Shown in pieces: positions 45,549 through 55,961 of a DNA stretch of 64,000 nucleotides; position 1 is the stretch's first letter, and each line of letters opens with the position of its first letter. The notes under the pieces are model-generated. The model was given only the letters and a program-made list of their open reading frames with translations, ran no database searches and was not told the origin of the DNA. The DNA comes from Isoetes taiwanensis (lineage: Eukaryota > Streptophyta > Lycopodiopsida > Isoetales > Isoetaceae), in assembly GCA_021234155.1 (NCBI GenBank), contig JAJEKV010000023.1, positions 2,906,557 to 2,970,556 on the forward strand, read 5' to 3'. The translations under genes were made by a program, and so were the position numbers.

Positions 45549-48343
45549 ATGGGTTTCTTAGAGGACGAGATCTCTGTCAAGTCCTGTGACTCTTCCAACA
45601 GTAGTAAGATCAAATTTTTATGCAGTTTTGGTGGCAAAATCATGCCCCGTTCTCCAGATAATCAGCTCAGATACGTCGGAGGTGAGAGTCGTATTTTGGC
45701 TGTGGGTCGGAATATTTCTTATTTAGAATTAATAGAGAGGGTTGTTAATCTCTGTGGCAGTGATTTTATAACGGTCAAATATCAGTTGCCAGGGGAGGAC
45801 TTGGATGCATTGGTGTCATTGATTTGTGATGATGATATTGAAATAATGATGGAAGAATACGAAAGGTTAGAGGCTATGGATGTCTCTGTAAGATTAAGGC
45901 TTTTTATATTTCCATCAGACAAGAAGGTTCTTTCTAGTGATGCCATTGAACAGTTAAGGGCTATGAGTGCTAAAGAGCAGGCGAAAGTTGTGGATACTAG
46001 TTCCTTGGGAGGTTCTTCACATAGTTCCTTTGGAGGTTCTTCTGTGAAGAAAATCCAGAGTGATCAGGGGAATCGAGTTTCAGAATATTTGATGGGCCAA
46101 CAAGCTACGATACCTGTAACATCCTTGCCACAGAACTATCAGGGCACTCGAGTTTCAGAATATTTGATGGGGCAACAAGCTTCTTTACCTGTAACATCGT
46201 TGCCGCAGAACTATCAGGCTAGTCGAGTTTCGGAATACTTGATGGGGCAACAAGCTGCTATACCTGCAACCTCCTTGCCGCAGAACTATCAGAGTACTCC
46301 AGTTTTGATGGGGCAACAAGCTGCTATTCCCGTAACCCCCCTGCTGCAGAGCTATCAGGGAACTGTAGGTCCAGAATATTTGATGGCGCAACAAACTGCG
46401 ATGCCTGGAACGTCCTTGCCACCAGGTATGGTTTTTCTTCACATTGTTCTCCATATGTTCCTTTCGTTACTCAAGTCAATCCTCTTATTGCTGGAGATTC
46501 TGTTCCTCCAGGTGCTCTTTTTCAGCAATTGTCTAATATGACACTTTCCTCAGTTGCTGTGGGCAATTCAGCCCCCATGGTTTCTTCGACTCCACCTGTT
46601 GTTCCTTCACTTGCTCCAACGTTGATGAATCCTGTTCCTTCAGTAATGAATAATCCCGTTTCTATGATGCCAAATCCTGTTCCTCTTGTAGTGAATGGTC
46701 CAGTTCCTGCAATGGCAAATCCTGTTTTTCCTGCTAATCCATTGGTGAATCCTGTCCCTGCAATGGTCAATACTCCTGCTTCTGGATTGGTGCATCCTGT
46801 GGTTTCTGTTAATCCAGTTTCTGGAATGGCGAACCGTGTTCCACCAATGGTTAATAATCGAGTTTCTACGATGGGGAATCATGTTGTGTCTGTTAATCCC
46901 TTGGTGAATTCCGTTCCTCCAGTTTCTGCATTCATGAATCCTGTTCCTTCAGTTAATTCAGCTGCTCCATTGGTGAATCCTGTTCTTACTGTTAATCCAG
47001 TTACTGGAATGGTGGTGAGTTCTGCTTTTCCCGTTAATGCAGTTACTGGAATGGTGAATCCTGTTGCACCAGCAGTTAATAATCCAATTTCTGCAATGAT
47101 GAATCCTGTTGCTTCTGTTAATTCATTGGTGAATCCTGTTCCTCCAGTTTCTGCACTTGTGAATCCTGCTTCTCCGTTGTTGAAACCTGTTTCAAAGGCA
47201 ATAGTTTGTGATGAAGAACGGGGTCCAGTTCCTCCTGTTGCTATTATGACTTCAGCAGGTATTATTACTTCAGCAGGTGCAACAGTTCCACCAGTTATTC
47301 CTGGAGCCCCATATGTTGCAGTCCCTCCAGGGCAGGTTAAGTCACCAACTTATGTTCCTGTTTCGCATCAAGATACTCAAGCAGCTAACAGAGCTCCAGT
47401 GCTTTTGTCAGCAGCTACACATGCAATGCATATGTCCCCATCAGGATTAACACGTCAAGGAGCCGGATCTCCGCATTCATCCTGTTCTAAAGCTGACTCT
47501 GAAGATATTGCAAGTGAGGCAATAATTTGTGATGAAGAACGAGTTCCTCCCGGTGTTGTTGTTACCCCAGCGGGTATTGTTACTCCAGCGGGTGCTACAG
47601 TTGTTCCTGTTGTCCCTTATCCTCCAGTACAGGTTGGAGCACCAACTTCTTTTTATATGCCAACTTCTTATGTTCCAGTTTTGCATCAAGATGTTCAAGC
47701 AGCTAGCAGGGCTCCCACAACTCTTTTGGGATTATCACGTTTAGGAGCCGGGTCTCCTCATTCTTCTGTTTCTAGAGCTGACAGTGAAGATATTGCAAGG
47801 GAGGCAATAGTTTGTGATGAACACGTTTCCGTTCCTCCAGTTGCTTGTATTACTCCAGCAGCTGCAGCTGTTGCATCGGCTGTTCCTGGTGCCCCCTACG
47901 TCACAGTCCCTGCAATACAGGTTGGAGCACCAACTTCTTTTTATGTACCAAGTTCTTATGTTCCAGTTTCACATCAAGATGTTCAAGCAGTTAGCAGGGA
48001 CTCCACAACTCTCTTGTCAGCCACTGCACATGCAGTGAATATGTCTCAGCCAGGATTGACGCCTTCAGGTCCAGTATCTGGACCTCTGTATTTACAAGGA
48101 ATTTCACGTTCAGAATCTGGTCTGTCTACACAGTCATCGTGCTCAAGAGCCGAGTCTGAGGATATTGCAAGGGAGGCCTTAGCTTGTGATGAAGAACGCG
48201 TGATCTATAGTGCCGCTCCAGTTGAAGAATGTGTGGTTTATAGTGCTGCTCCAGTTGCCCAGGTTTACTATCCTGATAATAGTGTTCATCTTTCACGTCA
48301 GTATGTTCCTGTCCACCATTTTCAAGGTAGAATTGTGCCCTGA
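45549..48343 (+). CDS. PB1-domain protein with long Pro/Val/Asn-rich repeats
   Basis: Residues ~20-115 form a PB1 domain (KIKFLCSFGGKIMPRSPDNQ, with the basic Lys and RYVGGESRILAV; acidic cluster YQLPGEDLDALVSLICDDDI), used for protein-protein pairing. Four ~26-residue repeats (SEYLMGQQA..VTSLPQNYQ) follow, then a low-complexity region of NPV-type repeats, then three ~110-residue repeats marked by ADSEDIAREAIVCDE and SYVPVSHQDVQA. The frame is continuous except at 46426-46511: either a one-base loss in a T-run near 46435, or an 86-nt intron (CCAG|GTATGG ... CTCCAG|GTGCTC) whose interior is itself coding-like. Plant PB1 proteins of this N-terminal type are uncharacterised kinase relatives or scaffolds. 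The ATG was chosen as the first Met before the domain. Confidence 0.88.
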
Positions 48344-49287
48344 TGGCTGAATTTCAACAGCATGGAAGAGTTTTTACTAGTTCTTGGGCGATGTTTACTC
48401 TTGTTCTGCTGAACAAGGATACCTTGTCATGGGGTTAACCAAGAGCTTTTAGATTCTTACACCATGCTGCTTTGTTGTGTTTTTCGTGGTGGTTTTTGCC
48501 ATATCATAAACCATTGCTGTTGAGGGCCTAAATCACATAGGGCACATAAAACAGCCATTACTGTTATCTTACCTGTTGAGGGCCTAAATCATTGGATACA
48601 GAAATAAAAGAGACCTGTTGAGGGCCTAAATCATTGGATACAGAAATAAAAGAGGCATTGTAGCTTTACTGTCTGCGGAGAGAATTTTGAAACGCGGATT
48701 GTCATCCGTGTTGGGAGGGAATCTTGTAAAGCCGATTGTCATATGTATTGGAATGTGTTATTCTTACGGATTTTGGGTTAAGCCATAATAACGTTAGTAC
48801 ATATGGAGGGACCTCCATCGATTGTTCTTATTGCATGATGCATCATTAGGACTGTTTCTTTCTATGCTTGCTTGATATGCAACAATATCATCAAAATTGT
48901 TTTCTAAATCCAAGGCTTATACAAATTTTGTTAAATAGAAGGTAGTAGTGCTGTGCCTGTGGCACTATATTTGTTGTGAACTCGGTGTTAAGGTGTCATG
49001 TTGTACATGACTTTCAAAAGAAAGTTTGTTTATTTGTGCATAGATCTGGGCTATCCTTCTGTCACCAATCGTTAGATGATTGTAGAAAATGAAAGGAAAT
49101 AGCAAAATCAGAGAACAATGCTTTCCCTTTGGAAACCAAAAACAGAGAATGGGGCTTTAAAGGATTAATTTGCTTGAGCAGGCAAAAACTGGAGCAGTAC
49201 TAGCTCGATCAGAAAAAGATCGGAGGTCAGGCTGGATTGCATTCCATATCTTTGCTAGTAGGAATCATGTCATAGCGATTGGCTAAG
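48344..49287. other. PB1-gene 3' UTR and spacer; 42-bp tandem duplication
   Basis: No gene. A perfect 42-bp tandem duplication occupies 48571-48654 (unit begins ACCTGTTGAGGGCCTAAATC). The first exon-like piece of the helicase pseudogene starts at 49288; no helicase motif I or II could be found here. Confidence 0.7.
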
Positions 49288-52200
49288 GGGCAGCTTTAGA
49301 CGCAGTTGTCAGCAGAATGAAGATGCTTTCAAGATATCCTGAAATGAAGGGTTTTCCACTTTCTACTATCCGTATGGTGGCTGTTTCTGCAACGATTCCC
49401 AATGTTGAAGACATTGGTTAGCATATCTTTTTTTATCACTAGAAGAACATACATGAAGTGAAGACATTGGTTAGCATATCTTTTTTTATCACTAGAAGAA
49501 CATACATGAAGTGGATCTTCATATTTTCTGAGGGAGATGAATGTCTCAGATTTTCATTTTATTCTCAACCGTTGGCAAGTTTATTTCATGCACCATAGTT
49601 GTCTACCCATTTGACCAGCCTTGTCAGCAAGGATACCATGTCAAGTGAATCTTGATCTCAAAACTGCACCACAATCGTGAATGTGGCATCAGATGGGCTT
49701 ATAAAATGTCTCTAATAGAATCTATTAGGCCAAATCCATGTACTAACTGGGATAGATAAGTCCCCAGTTCTCATATGTAGGGCTGAATCAGATAAAAATA
49801 AAATTTATGAAATAAAGCCTGCTTCACCAAGGTTGTCTATGCCAAGTTGCAGTAATACCTACATAACTTGTTGCAAGTTCTTGTATATCATCATTAGGTT
49901 CGTAACTTCTTCTTGCTGTCAAGCCTTGGATATCATGCTGCTAAAGTGCCATGTGCTTGTGGTTGTGCTATGGTGTAGTATATTAGCCAGAGTATGTTTT
50001 TCAAAGTAGTTGCTTGAATCATAAGAGTTGTTAATTACTAATAACATATTCTCTCCTTTGTTCAATCTTTATGAAGCTGAATGGCTAAGGGTCCCTGGTC
50101 AAGGACTCAAGAGGCAAGTAGACATTAATGCATGCTTTTCATTGACTTCCTTACATCCTCTTTCCTGATCATATCTGCATCAAGTATTTTATAGATTTGG
50201 GGAAGAAATGAGACCTGTGAAATTGTCGACAAGAGTTTATGGTACGTAATAATGGATTTTGCTTTATTTATACTTCCGACAAGAGGCATATTCATACTGA
50301 TGACTTATTCAGGTTACTCGCCAGCAAAGAATGACTTCCTATTTGAACGGGTTTGTGGTGTTTAAATGAATCTGTTTGTTCTTCAATCTTTGTAGAAACT
50401 TAATGGTGTCAATTTATTTTGGCATCTGAGCAGAGACTTCAGTCTTTCCTTTTTGGTAAGAAATCTACAGTATACAGGTCCTATTTATGTGCAACAACCA
50501 TGATGTTGATAAAGTGAGAAAGTCTTCTATTAGAAACTCTTCAACAACATTCACATGGGAAACCAGCTCTTGTTTTCTGTTCGACAAGAAAAGGAGCACA
50601 GGAAGCTGCTCTAACTTTGGTGCAAGCTGTATCGAAAACCCATAGCAATCCATTTATCAAAACACGAGATCAATATGACAGACTGCAACTTGCTGCCATA
50701 TCTTCAAGGGACAAGCATCTGCAGACTTGTATCAAATGCGGAGGTATGTCTTGTAAGTCATGATATATAATGTCATATTGGAGTTTTTTCTGCAATTTTT
50801 AGTAGCTCACAATCAGCTATGCCCGCACAACATGCTCACCATATGGAAGGATCCTTAAATCTTACTTTAATTGAAAAAGAACCTTCACTCTTATGAGATA
50901 TAGGGTGGGTTCCTATTTGCTTCTTTTGAGATGCTAACATTTAAGTTCCAACCATCAGATTGGAGGACCAGAAATACATAATTAGATGTTTAAATAACAA
51001 ATTATTAAGACAGAAAAAGCTTTGTATAACTATTTGTTTACGCACATTCCATCTGTACTCAGTATTGTGTAGCCTTTTCTTTCCTCACTAAGAAAATCAG
51101 CACTGGTAATCACTGTGGTATTGCTTTAGAGGTTGATAATATCAAGCAGCAGGACAACCATCCTTCAGAAAGGATCTTATTGAAGTTGTGTATTTTTCAT
51201 ATTTGCAATGTTTCTTCACAGTGGGATATCATAATGGCGGTTTGGACCTGAATGAGAGGAACCTCGTTGAAGGATTGTTTTTGAAGGGTGATCTTCTTGT
51301 ACTTTGTACAACAAATACACTTGCACATGGAGTGAACTTACCTGCGCACACTGTCGTCATCAAGTCAACCCAGTATTTGTATGTAACTTTACACTTAGAC
51401 TGCATGGTGGTCTGTTTTGAATTATCATCTCGTTTCGAGTCATAAGAAAGACAGAAGAAACTGTGGGGGAAGATGGGTATAAATGTGTGTTTGATAAGAT
51501 CAAAGTGGCTGGTCTTTGGCATATAAATTTATAATAAAGTGGAGAATATACTGAAGATGTAGATTCAGGTTCAGCCAAGTAACATAGCTTGCAAGTCGTT
51601 TTTGAGTGATCGACCCTAGGTCTATCTACTTTCTGTCTCACAAGCTGATAAGAGAAGACTCTAAACCCTCCCATAGCAAATTGCATTTTGTGACACAATG
51701 GGTTTAGGCACGGTCATGGTCCAACGCAGAAGGAAACTAACCTCTCTCCTCAGAATGCGCCAAGTGGAAACCTGACCCATCAAGCATTTTTTTGAGGGTC
51801 TCAGAATGAGCAGCACAACATAATTATAAGCAGTCCTTCAAAAGGATGGCAAGAACAGACATGCTAGCCTTATCTTTAGCTCTAGCTGCTAAAGAAGTAT
51901 CTGATCTCAGTTTTCAGCCCCGTTCTTTTTCTTCTTTTTATCTTAGGTCTGAATTACATGTCTCTAGGTGGCATTTCACTTGTTCCTGGATCTTTTCATA
52001 TAATTTCGGACAGCTCAAATCGCTTCAGTTAATGGTCCCATGTCTTTTTTCTTGCAACTGTCTTTGTGGAAGTATGTTGCTGCCTATTGATCATCAAGTT
52101 GCAGATGACATCTCATGTATTATATGCATTCTCTCAAGAAAGGATAATTACAACTTAATTGGCTACTGCTTTATCTAGTGCAAGGCATTCCAAAAGGTCC

Positions 52201-54686
52201 CCATTTATAAGTCTGGGAATGGTAACTATCTAGAGTATAAGGGAAATTCACCCACCCTTGTCCTGTGCCGGGTTCTGGTCTTATCAATTAACAATCAAGA
52301 TTGTGAATATTTGTCTCTTAAGCATATTTCGAGTATTCCTAAGTCATGGATATCAATTAATAATCAGGAATTATCATGTGAACATTTATCTCTTAAGCAA
52401 ATTTCTCGTAAATCTCTACATGCTACCCAATTCATGTCTGTATCTTCATCACAGTAACAAGGGGAAAGGTTGCTATGTGGAGTATGATCGATCAACTCTC
52501 ATACAAGTAACTGAGTTATCCTCTTGCTGCATCTCTTTTCCTTGTAAATGAGTTTGATGATACTGGAATAGTTATTGTAATGACAAGAAGAGACACGGTC
52601 TGTTGATCATTTAATCTCTAAAATCATTAGGGAGAATATCTGTCGTTCTCCTGGCATTAGTAATTAGCTCTTGTTATCTTCATATTTAAAGCTTTTGTTT
52701 TATACCACGGTCTACAACTTCTGGCATGCATGGTGGCTTGCTGGATTTGAAATTTTTTATAGAGATTATAGATCCAGTTACAAACTAAGTTTCAATCCTT
52801 TCATTGTATGGGAAGCAAAATGAGATTGATCTTATACCATCGCAGCTGTCTTGAGCTGGGGGATTGTAACGAAGTTTTACCTACTGGGTGAACTCGTTAG
52901 GGATTCACTCTGATAGAGAATTCCAAAAAACCTGTTGCATCTTAGATTAAGCATTTCGCTCTTGACACATGAGCAGTGCCACAATCATAGCACATGCATG
53001 GCAAGGGGCAGAATGGTGCCATATGTGTAGCATCGTTTAATGCACATACTCTCTTGCAGGTTCATCTTTACGAGAACCTTCTTTCTGGGTCTGAAATGGT
53101 TGAATCACAGTAAGTTTGTCTAAGGAACTTTTGAGTCTGAAATAATGATACAGCTGCTTTGTATTTTAAGCAAATAATATATTCACGCAGATTGCTGCCT
53201 ACAATAGCCGAGCATTTGAATGCAGAGATAGTCCTTATGAATGTGTCGGATGTTAGTTTAGCTATCGAATGGCTCAAAGGATCATTTTTATATGTGAGGA
53301 TTAAGAAGGTACCATATTCCTACTTAAAATTCTATTTTTCATGTTACTACTCTAGTTTTATCCAACTGTGAGGCTGATCACAACATAAGATGATTTTGAG
53401 ATTACATTTGTCATTATTGGCTTCATCTTTAATCTAAAGTTACGGAAGTTCAACCTCATATCCACCCTAACGGGTTTATAATTAGCAATCGAGATTCTGT
53501 ACTGCATGAAGAAATTGAATGTCTTTTCGAACAATGCCTACTTATGCTAATTATTTCTTGTCTTGTGATATTTCTCTTTTCTTGACATCCTCTTTTCTTG
53601 ACGTCAGCGCAAGCCGCAGTGACATGACAAGCCACTAAAAATGGTTTTGAATGGTTTTTGTATCCATGATAATGGAGTGTTGGCATTGTGGAAGTAGTAT
53701 CTTAGATGCAATGAGCTGCAGATGTATTAGATCAATAGTACATTCTTTAGAAAATAAGCTAGAATCACTCTGACTTAAAGTAGTTCTTTGTGCACACTTC
53801 TTGTTATAGAACCCACCTCATTACGGGATCCAAAAAGTCATCTCAGAAGATCAATTAGAAAAGAATCTAAAAGGTAAACAACAGTCCCAAAATGCTTTTA
53901 TCTAATATGGTACTTATTGTGAATAAATAAACATTTGCAGACATCTGCTTACGAAACATTACTGAATTGGCCTTTGGACTAATACAAACTGACGAGTATG
54001 GATTCCTTTTAAAACCGCTTGGTAAAGATGATATCTACTGACTTGTCTGCATAAATATTTTTGCATATCGCTAATTTAAACGACATATCTGCAGAGCCTG
54101 GTAGGCTGATGACAAAATACTATATTAACTTCCAAACAATGAAGGCTATCACTGAGGTTCCAGAAAATAGTAGCATGGAGGATTTAGTTCATGTCTTATC
54201 AAAATCTCAAGAACTTTCCTGTAAGAAGTCACAGGATTTGATCTAAACATAAATGAATCTTTTCTTTTTATTTTGCCTCAGAATCAATGAAAATACTTTT
54301 AAGGATCAAGTTGAGGCGGGATGAGAAAAAGTTGCTTGACGATATCAATAATGATGGTACTGGAAGAATAAAATTCCACATTGTTGGAGCAAACGGTAAA
54401 ATAAAGAAGGTAAAATAAAGAAACGTATCCAAACGGCGGAAGAGAAGATTTTTGTCCTTGTAAATGATGCTTTAACAGGAGAACCATCCGCACTGGATTT
54501 CACGTTGAGCCAGGTATGGAGTACTAACACTCATCCTTCCTGAAAGAAAGGATTATAATAGTATCACTTATGTTGCAGGATGTAAACGGCATATGCATGA
54601 CAGGAACACGGATTTTTCGTTGTATGGGAGAATACTTCAAATCAGCAAAACGGTTTAAAGATACTGTGCATGCATTTATGGTGTAG
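49288..54686 (+). pseudogene. MER3: MER3/HFM1 meiotic DNA helicase, truncated pseudogene
   Basis: MER3/HFM1 (ROCK-N-ROLLERS in Arabidopsis) is a Ski2-like 3'-5' helicase that stabilises crossover intermediates in meiosis. Exons seen: 49288-49416 (LDAVVSRMKMLSRY, VAVSATIPNVEDI, motif III), 50077-50113, 50195-50241, 50313-50350 (GYSPAKNDFLFER), 50434-50455, 50534-50743 (GKPALVFCSTRKGAQEAA, motif IV), 51222-51372 (VGYHNGGLDLNERNLVEGLF, CTTNTLAHGVNLPAHTVVIK, motif V), 52455-52506, 52553-52597, 53060-53109, 53191-53308, 53810-53873, 53941-54021, 54095-54220, about 54304-54513 and 54579-54686. Motifs I and II are absent, the motif VI (GRAGR) exon is missing, a 14-bp duplication shifts the frame at 54395-54422, and the Sec63 domain is cut short by a MITE. 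Confidence 0.92.
49407..49512 (+). repeat. 53-bp tandem duplication across an exon-intron border
   Basis: The unit beginning GAAGACATTGGTTAGCATAT is repeated at 49407 and 49460. It spans the end of the first MER3 exon and its donor, so two equivalent donors (ACATTG|GTTAGC) are present 53 bp apart. Confidence 0.9.
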
Positions 54687-54858
54687 ATAACGCCCTGGCC
54701 AGAGGGCGTTACCGGAAAAAAAATTCGAGGGCCATGTGGCCATGGCCAAAATAAGCGAGGTCTTGCAGCGCGCGCCTCTGCGCCCGAAGTCATTTTGGCC
54801 ATGGCCACATGGCCCGAGAATTTTTTCTTCCGCTAACGCCCGAGGGCCAGGGCGTTAT
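54687..54858. mobile_element. Hairpin MITE (~172 bp) at the end of the MER3 relic
   Basis: ATAACGCCCTGGCC at the left and GGCCAGGGCGTTAT at the right are exact complements. Each end also carries an inner inverted copy (AGGGCGTTA / TAACGCCC), and GGCCATGTGGCCATGGCC pairs with GGCCATGGCCACATGGCC. Nearly the whole element is a stem. It begins one base after the TAG that ends the MER3 reading frame. Confidence 0.85.
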
Positions 54859-54867
54859 CGCCCTTAA

Positions 54868-55442
54868 CACTCCGGTCCAAGGGTTTACACTCGCCGATGG
54901 CTTTGTTCTTTCTTTGAAAAGCTTTGTGTTTTAGGTGCTCTGGTTTTGCCTCAATCTTCACCGGTTCAAAGCTGAAAACGAGTTCGTGGTTTTTTGGGCG
55001 CAAATGATCGATCTGCGGATCTTAGAACGAGAAAGCGTAAAATCCGAAGTTAGAAAGGGCGGATCTTAGAAACGTAAGGGCAGAAAACGAGTTCGAGGTT
55101 TTTTTAAAAAGCAAACAGCGAGTTTTGGGCCGCAAAAAGAGTTCTTGTGCCGCAAATGATCGAGTTCAAAGTTTTTGGGCAAAGCAAAGCGAGTTTTTGG
55201 GCATAAGCGAGTTCTTGTGCCGCAAATGATCAGAGTTCAGGGTTTTTGGGCAAAGCTTTCTTGATCAGGGCTATGATGCTTGCATAACGCCCTAGAAGAA
55301 TCGAGCGCAGCTTATAACATCCTAGGACAATCGAGCTCCGCACTGTGAAAAGTTTTTGGGCCAGTCGTGTTATTAGTGGGTAACAGCTGTTCAAGGAACG
55401 GTCAAGATTTAATCTAACCGTGTAAACCCGAGGACCGGAGTG
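54868..55442. mobile_element. Second MITE (575 bp) flanked by TTAA
   Basis: The ends CACTCCGGTCCAAGGGTTTA and the complement of TAAACCCGAGGACCGGAGTG pair over about 23 bp with one indel-type mismatch. TTAA occurs at both outer edges (54864-54867 and 55443-55446). TTAA duplications are typical of piggyBac- and Kolobok-type transposons, although a palindromic TTAA could also be part of the inverted repeat. Inside are degenerate repeats of GAGTTCTTGTGCCGCAAATG. It abuts the preceding MITE by 9 bp. Confidence 0.8.
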
Positions 55443-55446
55443 TTAA

Positions 55447-55960
55447 GGAAGTGCAGCAACCAGCCGGAAAAAATGACATTATCATTACACTAAGTCGGAT
55501 GACTGATTGTAAAGCATCTGGAAACTGGCACATGGCACACCTAGTAAAATTTTAACCAGTAATGTAGCCCAACAATTATGTGCATACTTTTTTTTACACA
55601 TTAGCCTAAGCCGGCTACTCAGATCGTTCAGGAGCTACAGTTGTTCGGAGCTTAAGCTTATGCCATTCAGATCTACATTAGGTTCGACAGTCTATATTTT
55701 TAACTAGCAGAACTGCAGGGTTGGGAAGAAGGCTAGGCAGTTGGGTTTGTGTTGAAATTTTAATCGTAGTAATTTAACTTCTGGCGGCAACCTTCTTCAA
55801 GGGTTTTTTTTATATCAGAGCGTACCAGCCAGTATGCACGCTAACTTCCCATTATTGGTGTGATATGATGCCAAATGAAATTATGAGCGAACAGAAATTA
55901 TACACATAAGGAAAAGGAATGCCAATAAAGATACAGATCTCAGTGATATAAAGCCTTTTG
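55447..55960. other. No recognisable gene
   Basis: Spacer between the MITE pair and the convergent glycosyltransferase-like gene. No further MER3 exon was found here. Confidence 0.5.
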
Positions 55961-55961
55961 C

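Noticed and set aside
46522-46882. Antisense Gly/Thr-rich and Arg/His-rich frames
   Set aside because: Shadows of the NPV-type repeats of the PB1 gene.
50465-50653. 62-codon minus frame
   Set aside because: Overlaps the MER3 exon encoding ALVFCSTRKG on the plus strand, which is the real coding strand.
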